Origin: Chitinophagaceae bacterium | Lineage (GTDB): Bacteria; Bacteroidota; Bacteroidia; Chitinophagales; Chitinophagaceae | Length of the DNA stretch: 64,000 nucleotides | NCBI GenBank assembly: GCA_016710165.1 | Contig: JADJLJ010000002.1 | Coordinates: forward strand, 867,419-931,418 | Direction of reading: 5' to 3' | In this document: piece by piece, positions 43,780 to 56,200 of the stretch | Numbering within the stretch: the stretch's first letter is position 1 | Layout of the letters: each line of letters begins with the position of its first letter | Position numbers and translations under genes: made by a program | Notes under the pieces: model-generated | What the model was told of the DNA's origin: nothing | Seen by the model: the letters and a program-made list of their open reading frames with translations, nothing else | Database searches by the model: none

Positions 43780-44646
43780 ATGAAATCCGGTTTTGTAAAT
43801 ATTTTCGGCAGGCCCAACGCAGGCAAAAGCACGTTGCTCAATGCACTGATGGGGGAGAAGATGGCCATCGTGTCGCACAAAGTGCAGACCACCCGGCACC
43901 GCATTAAGGCCATCCTTACGGATAAGGACTACCAGGTGATTTTTTCGGATACCCCCGGCATCATTGAACCCAAATACAAACTGCACGAAAAAATGATGGA
44001 AGCCGTTCGCGGCAGCCTGGAAGATGCAGACCTGGCCTTGCTGATCACCGATGTACGGGAGAATACCGATGAAAGCCATGCCATCTTTTCTTCGCTGAAA
44101 CTGAAAGCGCCGGCCATTGTCATCCTGAACAAGGCCGATACGGTGAATAATGAACAGCTGAAGACCACCGCAAAGTTCTTTGAACAACAACCTTACTGCA
44201 AAGAAGTGGTGGCGGTATCGGCGCTGAAGAAAACGGGCATCGATGAATTATTAAAACGCATTCTTACGTACCTGCCTGAAGGCGAACCCTTTTACGAAGG
44301 CGATGACATGAGTGACCTGCCTACCAAATTTTTTGTGGGGGAGATGATACGGGAAAAGATATTCCTGCTTTATGGAGATGAGATACCTTATCACACCACC
44401 GTACTGGTACAGGAGTTCAAAGAAAAAACAACGCTGGTAAAGATCGCCGCAGATATCATCGTGCAGCGGGAAACACAAAAGGGCATCATCCTCGGTGAAG
44501 GCGGAAGCATGATCAAAAGACTGGGTACCGATGCCCGGAAAGACATTGAAGAATTTTTAGGTCGCAAGGTATTTTTGGAATTATTCGTAAAAGTAAAACC
44601 AAAGTGGCGGGATAACGAGATGCAGCTGAAGGAGTACGGCTATTGA
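43780..44646 (+). CDS. era: GTPase Era
   Basis: 288-aa GTPase that binds 16S rRNA and helps 30S assembly. G1 IFGRPNAGKSTLLNALMG, G2 region TTRHRI, G3 SDTPGI, G4 LNKADTV, and a C-terminal KH domain (about 205-288; KGIILGEGGSMIKRLGTDAR). The frame extends to 43720, but ATG 43780 (MKSGFVNIFGR) is the family start. Der lies 82 bp downstream, so era and der are close partners in ribosome assembly. Confidence 0.96.
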   Translation: MKSGFVNIFGRPNAGKSTLLNALMGEKMAIVSHKVQTTRHRIKAILTDKDYQVIFSDTPGIIEPKYKLHEKMMEAVRGSLEDADLALLITDVRENTDESHAIFSSLKLKAPAIVILNKADTVNNEQLKTTAKFFEQQPYCKEVVAVSALKKTGIDELLKRILTYLPEGEPFYEGDDMSDLPTKFFVGEMIREKIFLLYGDEIPYHTTVLVQEFKEKTTLVKIAADIIVQRETQKGIILGEGGSMIKRLGTDARKDIEEFLGRKVFLELFVKVKPKWRDNEMQLKEYGY

Positions 44647-44663
44647 TTATTTTAAATTTTAAA

Positions 44664-44727
44664 TGCTGAATGTTGAATGAATATTATATTCATTCAACAT
44701 TCAGCATACAACATTCAACATTTCAGA
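44664..44727. repeat. Heptamer inverted repeat between era and der
   Basis: TGCTGAATGTTGAATGAA (44664-44681) and its perfect complement (44689-44706) form an 18-bp stem with a 7-nt loop; 7-bp units TGCTGAA, TGTTGAA and TTCAACA, TTCAGCA, TACAACA, TTCAACA are visible. Confidence 0.92.
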
Positions 44728-44728
44728 A

Positions 44729-46042
44729 ATGAGTTTCACACTAGCAATAACAGGCCGCCCCAATGTGGGCAAGAGTACCTTCTTCAACAGGCTGCTGGAA
44801 CAGCGCAAAGCCATTGTGGATGATATAAGCGGCGTGACCCGCGACCGCCAGTATGGCGTGGCCGAGTGGGCGGGAAATACGTTCAACGTAATTGATACCG
44901 GCGGTTTTGTTGCCGGCAGCAACGATGTGTTTGAACGGGAGATCCGCAAACAGGTGGTGATCGCTATTGAAGAAGCCAATGCCATCATCTTTATGGTGGA
45001 TGCGGCCACCGGCATCACCGAACTGGATAATGCCATGGCCAATATGCTGCGCCGCAGCACCAAGCCCGTATTCCTGGTAGTGAATAAGGTAGACAATAAC
45101 GAACGCCTGATGGAGGCCAGCGAATTTTACAGCCTGGGTTTCGAAAATATCTTTTTCATCTCTTCCATCAGCGGAAGCGGTACCGGCGAGATACTGGATG
45201 CCGTTACGGCACTGATCAGCAAGGATGAACCGGCCGATCCTGAAAAAGAGGGCCTTCCCAAATTTGCCATCATCGGCCAGCCCAATGTGGGCAAGTCATC
45301 GCTGCTGAATGCACTGATCGGGCAGGAGCGTACCATTGTAAGCGATATTGCCGGAACCACCCGGGATACCATTCACACCCACTACAATTTATTCAACAAG
45401 GAATTCATACTCATCGATACCGCCGGCATACGCCGCAAAGCAAAAGTGCACGAGGACCTGGAGTTCTATTCCGTTATCCGTGCCATCAAGGCGCTGGATG
45501 AGGCCGATGTATGCCTGCTGATGCTGGATGCCGGCAAGGGGATCTCGGCGCAGGACCTGGCCATTTTTTCCATGGCCGTAAAAAAAGCCAAGGGCATTGT
45601 GGTGCTGGTGAACAAGTGGGACCTGGTGGAAGACAAGAAGACCAATACCATCAAAGATTATGAAAAGGAACTGAAGAGCCGGCTGGCGCCGTTCTCGGAT
45701 GTGCCCGTCATCTTTATTTCGGTCACAGAAAAGCAACGCATTTTCAAAAGCATTGAAACGGCCCTGGAGGTTTACGAGAGCCGCCGGCGCAAGATACCCA
45801 CGGCCCAGCTGAACGAAGTGATGCAGAAAGCTATTGAAGCCTACCACCCGCCGGTGGTGAGGGGCCATGCCATCAAGATAAAATACATCAGCCAGTTACC
45901 CACCCATACGCCGGCCTTTGCCTTTTTCTGCAATTTCCCGGACGACGTGAAAGCGCCTTACCGCAATTACCTGGAGAACCAGCTCCGGGAGAAATTCAAA
46001 TTTACCGGGGTGCCGATACGGATCTATTTCAGGAAGAAGTAA
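44729..46042 (+). CDS. der: Ribosome biogenesis GTPase Der (EngA)
   Basis: 437-aa tandem GTPase for 50S subunit maturation. First G domain: TGRPNVGKSTFFNRLL, DTGGFV and NKVDNNE. Second: IGQPNVGKSSLLNALI, DTAGIRRKAKVHED and NKWDLVE. C-terminal KH-like domain (about 355-437; AHAIKIKYISQLPTHTPAFA-like region, ending GVPIRIYFRKK). Full length and intact, unlike several neighbours. A large heptamer array follows its stop. Confidence 0.96.
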   Translation: MSFTLAITGRPNVGKSTFFNRLLEQRKAIVDDISGVTRDRQYGVAEWAGNTFNVIDTGGFVAGSNDVFEREIRKQVVIAIEEANAIIFMVDAATGITELDNAMANMLRRSTKPVFLVVNKVDNNERLMEASEFYSLGFENIFFISSISGSGTGEILDAVTALISKDEPADPEKEGLPKFAIIGQPNVGKSSLLNALIGQERTIVSDIAGTTRDTIHTHYNLFNKEFILIDTAGIRRKAKVHEDLEFYSVIRAIKALDEADVCLLMLDAGKGISAQDLAIFSMAVKKAKGIVVLVNKWDLVEDKKTNTIKDYEKELKSRLAPFSDVPVIFISVTEKQRIFKSIETALEVYESRRRKIPTAQLNEVMQKAIEAYHPPVVRGHAIKIKYISQLPTHTPAFAFFCNFPDDVKAPYRNYLENQLREKFKFTGVPIRIYFRKK

Positions 46043-46046
46043 AAGC

Positions 46047-46367
46047 CGGATGCAGGATGCCGGATCCAAGATTCGGGATACGGGATACGGGATTCAGGAT
46101 ACGGGATACAGGATACAGGATACAAGATTCAAGATACAGGATACAGGATACAGGATACGGGACGAGACTCAAGCATCAGTATCCAATACCAGGTATCTTG
46201 AATCTTGGATCCGGCATCTTGAATCTTGGATCTTGGATCCGGCATCTTGCATCTTGGATCTTGGATCCGGCATCTTGGATCTTGGATCTTGGATCCGGCA
46301 TCTTGCATCTTGGATCTTTGGATCCGGCATCTTGGATCTTGGATCCGGCATCCTGTATCGGCTTTCC
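46047..46367. repeat. Large heptamer inverted arrays (GGATACA / TGGATCT)
   Basis: About 17 consecutive 7-bp units (GGATGCA, GGATGCC, GGATCCA, AGATTCG, GGATACG ... ) cover 46047-46165. About 24 units of the inverse type (TGGATCT, TGGATCC, GGCATCT, TGCATCT ...) cover about 46191-46358. The frames that run through it encode only repeat-derived peptide and are not genes. It lies between der and the small lipoprotein gene, where one frame stays open. Confidence 0.92.
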
Positions 46368-46457
46368 CTAAATTTCTTCCCCCAAAAACTTGCACAGTTT
46401 AAAAACGGCTATTATATTTGCGCCCAATCATTAAAAAACCAAAAAAAAAACAACACA

Positions 46458-46691
46458 ATGAAAAGAGTATTTGCGATCCTGGCCCTGGCCACTGTTATGA
46501 CAGCCTGCAACAACGAAGGCGAAAAAACAGAAACCCCTGCAACTGATACAGTTAAAACAGAAACTCCTGTAGTTCCTGCTGTGGTGGATACTGCTGCCAA
46601 CGCCATGAAGGCCGTTGCAGACAGCGCTGCTGCTGCTGCCGGTAAACTGGTTGACACTGCCAAGAAAGCCGTTGAAGAAAAAATGAAATAA
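46458..46691 (+). CDS. Small alanine-rich lipoprotein
   Basis: 77-aa protein: lipoprotein signal with lipobox ATVMTAC (Cys about 17), then Thr/Glu/Pro linker (NNEGEKTETPATDTVKTETP) and an Ala-rich amphipathic helix (NAMKAVADSAAAAAGKLVDT). Such proteins are abundant in Bacteroidota and sit on the periplasmic side. The start is ATG 46458, after which the signal peptide begins. A clear terminator follows at 46731. Confidence 0.75.
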   Translation: MKRVFAILALATVMTACNNEGEKTETPATDTVKTETPVVPAVVDTAANAMKAVADSAAAAAGKLVDTAKKAVEEKMK

Positions 46692-46730
46692 GCCGTTCCG
46701 TACGAATACGGTATTTAAGATCATAGAAAG

Positions 46731-46760
46731 GTCTCCCCGCAAAACGGGGAGATTTTTTTT
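46731..46760 (+). terminator. Terminator after the small lipoprotein gene
   Basis: TCTCCCCG (46732-46739), loop CAAAA, CGGGGAGA (46745-46752), then eight T. Confidence 0.92.
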
Positions 46761-46837
46761 AACCTATAAGGTTTGCAGTTGGCATGGCAGCCCGGCAAAC
46801 CTGCCCCCTGAGTAAATGCAGCAAACCTTACAGGGTT
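46761..46837. repeat. Imperfect inverted repeat with AACCTATAAGGTTTGC arms
   Basis: AACCTATAAGGTTTGCAG (46761-46778) and GCAGCAAACCTTACAGGGTT (about 46818-46837) are near complements. The rest of 46838-47211 shows no gene; a CACGGGTGTAAATACCCGCGTG hairpin (47151-47172) lies just before the giant gene. Confidence 0.6.
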
Positions 46838-47211
46838 TAGAAATGCCGGTTTTTGAGCGAAAAAAATCCTGTTTTTTTTTCGGCTGTATTGATTTATTCC
46901 CCTACATTTACCCTTTGCATTAATAGAATGCATACCTATGTCCGTCCCTTTGTGTAACAGTTCCAATTCAATTAAAAACCGCCCCAAGTATTTTATCCTC
47001 ACCAGGTAAAATAAGGAAGACATTAAAGTTTATATCACATCGGCACAAGGCAAAGGAGAAAAACCGGCTATCCTGTATTCCTCCCCCTGCGCATTATGTA
47101 CTATAAGGCTTGATCAATTCCACCATTCCCTTCGTGAAAATTCACTGAAACACGGGTGTAAATACCCGCGTGCACGTAATGGTATCATGTACCATCGCTT
47201 ATAAAACTATA

Positions 47212-50200
47212 ATGACCAACCAACTCAAAAACCCTCTTATGAGAAAATTATGCTTGCTGTTGCTTACGGTTTGTTTTGCAACGTTTGTGAATGCACAGAT
47301 ACCGGTTACGGTTACCGGAAATACAAATACCACACCAAATCTTCAGGCAACCTATACTTCCGTGGCTCTGGCAATAGCCGACCTGAACCTGGTTACGTCG
47401 ATGACTGGCCCTGTTGTCTTCGATTTGGCTGCCGGTTCTACAGAATCGAATGCATCTCAATTAACCATTACAACTGCGGGGAACGCCTCTTTTCCCATCA
47501 CATTTCAAAAAAGCGGTGCAGGTGCTAATCCAATCCTTACACGTACGGATGCAGGTACAAACACAACCAGTGCTATAGGTGGTTTAGGAGACGGGATCAT
47601 ACGTATTGAAGGAACAGATAACTTGGTATTCAATGGGTTGGATTTGGCTGCTTCTAACCAGGGAATTGAATATGGTTATTATACCCATAAACCATCGGGT
47701 ACCGATGCCTGCCAGGGATTAACGATCCAAAACTGCAATATTACCATGTCCAAGGGTACCAGTGGTTTTGTTGTTGGTATATATATAGGCAATGGTTCCA
47801 TATCGGTAAGTTCTGCGACTGGTGTTACCGTTACAGCAAATAGCGGAAGAACCGAAAATGTAACGATCAGGGGTAATTCCATCAGCAATGTACATGCTGG
47901 TATTGTTTGCAGGGGATCATCAGCTGCTACTTTTTACGACCAGAATTTCATTATTGGACAATCCGGTGCCGGAAATACTATTCAGAATTTTGGGGGCGGA
48001 TCCGCCACGACTACGTATGGGGTATATTTTATTTACACCAATAATGTAAATGCCGATTACAATACTATTAATAATGCAGGAGGTGGTGGAAGTGCACATG
48101 CGTCCACATTTTATGGTATTTTTTATTCTACTGTAACCGGAGTGATCAGTGGAAGCAATAATAGCTTTACGGTTAATTCAAGCGGTACATCAGCGGTTCA
48201 AATGATCTATAATGGAAATGCTGTTACCAGTAATACATTCAGCAATAATACATTCGCAGGTACAATTGCTGCAACCTCAACCAGCTACCTGATTTATGCC
48301 AGTTCTGCTACTCCGGATGTTACCATATCAGGTAATCAAACCAGTGGTACATTCACTAAGACAGGTACTTCCGGTACTTTATATTGTTATTATAACTTAG
48401 GAAGTCCTGCATCAGGAACAGAAACAATCACCAATAATAATTTCTCCAATTTATCCACTACCGGTACATCCGGTACATCCGGAATTTATACAAATACAGC
48501 AGTTGGACAAAATAGGGTTTGTTCCGGAAATACAATTAATAACTGGACTGTAGGTTCTGGAACAACTTACGGTATCTATTGTTTAAGCAGTTTGTCAAAT
48601 CAGGTATTCAATAATACGGTATCTAATATAACCGGTACCACTAACTCAACATTCATTGGTTTGTATTTTTCAGGTACAAATCCAACCGTTTATGGAAATA
48701 CCGTTTTTGCGTTAAGTAATGCGGGTACGCAGGTAAGTGGTATTCAAAGTGCTGGTACTGGTACCGTAAACTTATATAAAAACAAGGTTTATGGCTTAAG
48801 CTGTACTTCCACAGGTACAACTGCCGGTTTGGTAAATGGAATAATTGTTACTACGATCGGTACTGCTACAAATATTTATAATAATTTAATTGGAAATTTA
48901 TCTGCATCTGCTGCAACCGGTGGAGATGCTGTCAGAGGTATTTCTTTTACCGGTACTACCTCTTCAACCACAATAAACCTTTCTTTCAATACCATTAATT
49001 TAACAGGTGCCGGTGGCACAGGTTTTGGAAGTTCAGGCATTTTTCATACCTACAGTGCCACAGCTACATCAGCCAGCCTGGTAATGAAGAACAATATAAT
49101 TGTAAATGGAACTACCCCTAGTGGTGCAGGTTTGGCTGTAGCATTCCGAAGAAGTGCATCCACATCTTTAGCAAATTATAATACCGCCAGCAATAATAAT
49201 TTATTTTATGCAGGTACACCAGGAGCTGCAAACCTGCTTTATTATGATGGTACCAATGCTGACCAGACTATAGGTGCTTTAAAAGCAAGATTAACTCCGG
49301 GAGAATCTGTTTCAGTAAGTGAAAATCCGAATTTTGTGAGTACGACAGGCAGCGATCCAACATACCTTCACATTAATACAGGTATTGCAACACAAATAGA
49401 AAGCGGCGGAGCCACGATTGGCGGAATTACGGATGACTATGACGGCGACACAAGAAATGTTTCAACACCCGATATCGGCGCCGATGAATTTGCCGGGATA
49501 GGGGTTGACCTTTCGGCTCCTACGATCACTTATACCCCACTGGGCAATACCTGTACGCTTACCGGTGTTACCTTAACAGCAACCATCACCGATGCCAGCG
49601 GCGTACCAACTGCCGGGATCGGTTTACCGGTTCTTTACTGGAGGATAAATGCCGGTTCTTACAATGCAGCAACCGGTGTTTCTCTGGGAAGCAACCAGTA
49701 CCAGTTTACCTTTGGTGCCGGTGTGGTGCTGGCTGATGTGGTCTCTTATTATATAGTGGCCCAGGATAATGCCGGAACGCCCAATGTAGGAGCTTTCCCT
49801 TCTGCAGGGGCTGGGGGTTTCACCGCTAACCCGCCGGCAGCGGCAACGCCTCCCAGCACACCAAGCTCATATACCATACAGGCAAACCTCAGCGGAACCT
49901 ATACCGTAGGTGCCGGAGGCGCATATACTACCATTACGGCTGCCGTGGCAGCATATAATACATCCTGTCTCACAGGCCCTGTTATTTTCAGTCTCACGGA
50001 TGCTACTTACCCCGGGGAGACCTACCCGATCGTGATCAATCCGAACAGCTATGCCAGTTCAACCAATACGCTTACCATAAAACCGGCTGTTGGAGTAACA
50101 ACTACCATCAGCGGCTCACTGGCAGACGGCTTTTTGTTCCGTGTATACGGCAACTATGTGATCTTTGACGGTTCCAATGCAGTGAGCGGTACCACCCGCG

Positions 50201-53200
50201 ACCTTACCATTACCAATACCAATGTAACATCTCCCTCTGCCGTGTTGTATGGTTCGGTAAGTCCCAACCCGAATGTGGGTGGTACGATCAAGAATGTTAT
50301 TTTCATTAACGGGTCCACCGGCACCAGCAACGTGGTGTTGGGAAGTTCAACTTCTACCACGGGTTCTGCTGTAGCAGGATTAAGCAACAACTTCACGTTC
50401 CAGAACAATAGCAGCCGTACAACCAATTTCGGTTTGTTTGTCATTCAAACCAGCAGTGCAGGTAACGGAAGCGGTATGCTGATCACCGGTAATGACCTTA
50501 CTACGGGTATTGTCAATGCAGGTATCAGTGTGCAGGGTGTAGATGGAGTTACCATCAGCAACAATACCATCAGTGGCATTGACCCGGCTACCACTGAAGT
50601 TGATTATGGGATCCGACTGAGAACCGGAACTATTAATGCAACGGTTTCGAATAATACGATCAGTAACCTCGGGTTTACCGGTGCCACCACAGGTAATGCC
50701 TATGGTATCTGGGTTGAATCGGCCAATGCAACTTCCAGCGTCACTGTTTCAGGTAATACCATAACTGACTTTACTTCTTCGGGTACAGCAACAATAAGTA
50801 CAACCGGCATCTATGTGTCCGGTGCCACCGCGGGTGTTACCATTGAGAAGAACATTATCCGCAATATAAAGCAGACCAATACCACCGGCTATGGAGCCAG
50901 CGGTATTCAATTAAGCAGTACTTCTGCAACGGCAAATATTTCAGTAAGGAACAACATGATCTCCGACATTGCCGCTTATGGTAAGGCAACAGCCGGTGTG
51001 GCCGATAATGGCTATGGTATTGTTGTTTCAAATGGTGCAGGATACGGCATCTACTATAACTCCATTCACCTGAATACCAACCAGACCCTGGTGGGTGGCT
51101 TACCGGCCGCAATAAATATCACGTCCGGCGTTTCCGCAGCAGGCGCCATTGACCTGCGCAATAATATCTTTGCCAACAGCCAGACCATCGGTACCGAGCG
51201 TTATGCCATTTACAGCGGCGCTGCCAATACCGTGTTCTCCAACATCGACTATAATGATTATTATTCAGCCGGACCAAACCTGGGTTTCATCGTTTCCAAC
51301 CGGGCTACCCTTGCAGATATCCAAACCGGTTTTGGCGGGAATACCAATTCGGAGAATGTTCAGCCATCCTTTGTGAGTTCAACCGACCTGCACTTAACGC
51401 CCGGCGGTAATTCAAACCTGGATGGGGATGCAACCCCCATCGGGGGCATCACGGCCGATATTGACAACGATGCCAGGGATGGAACCACTCCCGACATTGG
51501 TGCCGATGAATTTACAGGGATACTGGGTGTTGACATGGGCGCAACCGCCCTGGTGGCACCCGCTGCATCGGGATGTTATACCGCTGCTGAAACAGTTACC
51601 GTAACCATACGGAATTTCGGGGCCAGCACCATCGACTTTGCCGTGGATAATGTAACGGTTACCGTTACGGCCACCGGCGGGTACAACCAGAACGTGATAT
51701 TGAACTCCGGCACGTTGGCCGCGGGGGCAACCCAGAATGTGAGCATGCCGGCAACCATCAACATGAGCGCCAACGGTGTGTACACGTTTAATGCCAATAC
51801 CAGTGTGGCGGGCGATATTACCCCGGGTAATGATGCCATGACACCGGTGAACCGCACGGTGCTTACGCTGGGCGGAACCTATACCGTAGGTGCGGGCGGC
51901 AATTATACAAACCTGACCGCAGCCGTTGCAGATTATAATGCAGCGAACTGTTTCACCGGCCCGGTTTTCTTTGAACTGACCTCTACCTATACATCGGCAG
52001 GCGAAACATTCCCGATCAGCATCAATGCGAATGCAGCCGCCGGTACGAATTATCTCACCATCCGGCCGGCCAGCGGACAAAATCCGCTCATTACCGGAAG
52101 TGTGGCAGCAGGATCTATCATTAAATTAAATGGTGCCGACTATGTGATCATTGACGGAAGCAATAACGGATCAAACAGCCGTAACCTCACCATTCAGAAT
52201 ACCACAACCACCACATCGGGTAATGCCGTTGTATGGCTGGCTTCACCCGCCGTGTCGAACGGGGCATCCAACAATATCATCAGGAACTGTATCATTGAAG
52301 GTAATTCTTCCACCACCAGTTTCACCGGTATCCACGTTGGAGGTAGTACTACCATCGGCCTGACCACGGCAGGGTTGGATCTGAACAATGCCAATACCAT
52401 CAGTAATAACCTGTTGCGCAAATCAATATACGGCGTAACCATGTTTGGGATTTCAACAACCACCCCGGACCAGAACAATGTGATCAGTAATAACAATTTT
52501 GGTACAGCGGTTACCGGGGAAGGATTCTCCTTACTGGCCATTAATGCAGACAGGCAACAAGGGCTGGTTGTTTCGGGCAACGAAGTACAGAATGTAGTGA
52601 ATGCCACCAACACGTCTTCCACTCCTTTTGGCGGCATACGACTGCTTGACTTCAAGGATGGAATTTGCTTCAATAATAAAGTACACGACCTGGCTTATAC
52701 CGGAACCAGCACGCCAAAGATCTATGGCATTGCCATTACCAGTACAACCTTTACCACGGTGGGCAATCCTTCCAATGCACAGGTATATAATAACATTGTT
52801 TATAAGATCAATTCAACCGGTACAAGTTCCGTCTGGAACCTCACGGGTATCTTGGCCAGTGCCGGATATGGCGACAGGTTCTATTACAATTCAGTACACC
52901 TGACGGGCCAGCTTGCCAATACTTCATCAGGCCTGGCAGCAGCCTTTGCCAACGGCGACGGAAATATCACCAGCGTAGGTACCAATATTGATGTGCGGAA
53001 CAACAGTTTCAGCATAACCGGCTCCAGTGCAATAGCCGGCGGTAATTTCTGGGCTTATTATACAGGCGCCACTACGCTGGCCGGTTCTACATTGAACTAT
53101 AATGACCTGTACTGTGCCGCTACCAATGTAACCAATAACGTGGGCCGGTTCAACGGGGTTAACTCAACTACGCTGGCTACATGGCAGGTTGCCACCGGCC

Positions 53201-56200
53201 AGGAAGCCAACTCCATTTCGGCAGATCCTTTATACAATTCAGCCAGCAACCTGGTGCCCCAGTTGGGCTCACCGCTGGTTGCAGCAGCCACGCCCATCGG
53301 TGGCATCACAAAGTTACACGTAATGTAACTACACCAACCATCGGCGCTTACGAACAGGCGGCCGATGCCATTGCACCGGCGATCAGCTATACACTGATAC
53401 CACCAAGCTGTGCAACAGGCGACCGGCTATTGAACGGGGTGATCATTACGGACGTATCGGGTGTTCCAACAGCAGGTGCATTGCAGCCAAGGGTGTATTA
53501 CAGGAAGAATGCAGGTGCATGGTTCTCATCACAGGGTACGCTGGCAACGGGTACGGGTACAAATGGTACCTGGAACTTTACCATCGTGGCTACCGATATG
53601 GGCGGCCTTACCGGCGGCGACCTGATATCCTACTATGTAATTGCTCAGGATATAGCAGCTATACCAAATATCGCTTCCAATCCTGCTGCAGGTTTGGTTG
53701 CCACGGATGTTAATACCGTTACCACTCCGCCAACAACTCCCAATATTGCAGCGGTTGGTGTAACACTCAATGGTACCTATACCGTTGGTGGCGGAGGAGC
53801 ATACCCGACACTTACAGCAGCCATAGCTTCCTATAACAACGGTTGCCTCACGGGCCCTGTTATCTTTGAACTGCTGGATGCTTCCTACAGCGGAAGTGAG
53901 ACATTCCCCACCAGCATCAACTTTAATGCAACGGGCAATTCAACCAATACACTTACCATCCGGCCAACGCTTGCATCCACGGTGATCAGCGGTAACGGTG
54001 CCGGCTCTCTTATTCCCCTAAACGGTGCATTGTTTGTAACCATTGATGGCCGGATCGGAAGTACGGGAACCACGCATTCACTCACCATTACCAATACCAA
54101 TACAACCGGTACTGCGATGACATTCAGTAATGATGCATCCAACAATACGGTTAAGTACACCGACCTGAAGAGTGATAATACAGCAACCGGCGTCATCCTG
54201 TTCAGTACCTCAACCGGAACAACCGGCAACGACAATAATACCATCGACAATTGCAACATTGGTCCCAATGCGGCCACGCCTATCAATGGTATCTATTCAC
54301 TGGGATCAAGTTTAACGGTTGATAACAGCAACATCAGCATCACCAATAATAATATCTTTGATTTCTACAGTGCTGCTTCTTCTTCAGCAGGTATGAACAT
54401 AAATTCTTTCAGCAGCGGCTGGACGATCACGGGTAATAATTTCTATCAAACAGCTACCCGTACTGCTACGGCAAGTAATAATCATTATGGTATATTCATC
54501 AGTAACAGCGGAAGTGGTTATACGATATCCAATAACAACATCGGCGGCAGCACAACGGCTGCAGGCGGAACGGCCTGGAACTATGCAGGTACCTTCACCA
54601 ACCGTTTCACAGGTATTGCAGTAAATGCTGCTTCCACAGCCACCACTTCAATACAGGGTAACCTGGTCGCCAACTTTAACATACTCACCAGTTCGGGTGC
54701 TACCACCACCAATGGTAACTTCTCCGGTATCTGGGTATCGGGCGGTAATGCCAATATCGGCACCACTTCCGGAAATACCATCGGAAGCGGTACAGGAAAC
54801 GGTTCCATAACAATTACCGGAACAACAACCGGAGGTATTGCAAATATCATCTCTTATTCAGGTGTTGGAAACGTGGACATCCGCAACAATACCATTGGCT
54901 CCATCAACCTGGTTGGTAATACAACCTCTATTGGTTTGGGCATCAATGGTATCCTGGTGAGCGGTGGTACACCAACCATCATCAATAATACCATCGGAAG
55001 CACAGCTACCGCCAACAGCATCAATTCCTCCACGGTGGCAACAGGCACTCAAAGCCTGATGGGTATACAGGTTACCAGTGCTGTAACTACGGGAACCACG
55101 ATCGACATCACCGGTAACACCGTTGCCAATATGAACCAGTCGGCTACAGGCACTGCTTCATTGATCCGTGGTATCCAATATGGAGGTACTGTGTTTGCCA
55201 ACATTTCGTCCAACACCATACACGATATCACCGGTGCAAGTGCCAATACCACCGTAGCCGGCGGTGCCACTGCTGTGGAGGGTATCTGTTATACCGGTAC
55301 TTCACCGGCCGGGGCAACCATATCCCTGAATGAAGTGTATGCGATCAGGGCAACCAATACAGGTGCCGTACAGACAAACCCAACCGGTATAGGATATTCA
55401 AATCCAACCGCCGGGGTGATTACCCGAAACAAGATCTATGATATCACCAATGCTTCCACCATGACGGTGGTAACCACACCGCCTACAGCCATCGGATTAT
55501 TGATCCGGGCAGCGTTGGGTTCAGGTGTTACCATCAGCAACAACATGATCTCTCTGGGTAACGGGCAAACCACCAATACCGAATTCCTCGGTATCGTGAA
55601 TTCCTTTGCCAACGGAGGTAACTTTGTATATCATAACACCGTTAATATTGAAGGTACAGCTACTGCCGGAGCGCTTCCGTCATTCTGTTTCTTACGGGGT
55701 GATAACAGCGCCGCTTCGGCCATCACGTCGCCGGTTGATATACGCAATAACATTTTCAACAACACCCGTACCGGCGGCACCGGTATCCATTATGCCATCG
55801 GCAACAACTACGGCAATGCCGCATCATCCGCAACCGGATGGGCTGCAGGCGCTTCCAATTACAATGCCCTGAATGGTTCAGGTGCAACCGGATACTGGAA
55901 TACCGCCACCAATTTTGCAGGCTGGAAAGCTGCTTCAGCTGGTGATGCAAACAGCGTTGCAGGTATTGCCATCACCTTTGTTGGTGCGGCTATCGGTGAT
56001 CTCCACCTCAATATGGGTGTTACCCCAACCGAACTTGAATCAGGTGGAATAGCAGGAACAGGTGTTACTGTTGATTATGATAACAATGTAAGGCCCGGAC
56101 CAGCAGGTTCTGTGAACGGTGGCGCTACCGCACCAGACATGGGTGCCGACGAATTTGACGGCGTTCCGAATGACCTCTTTGCACCAACTATTGCTTACAC

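Noticed and set aside
46050..46457. Open frame running through GGATACA repeats into the small lipoprotein gene (and minus-strand frames there)
   Set aside because: The peptide (repeated DTGYRIQDT and similar) is a simple translation of 7-bp repeats. The real gene starts at ATG 46458 with a signal peptide.
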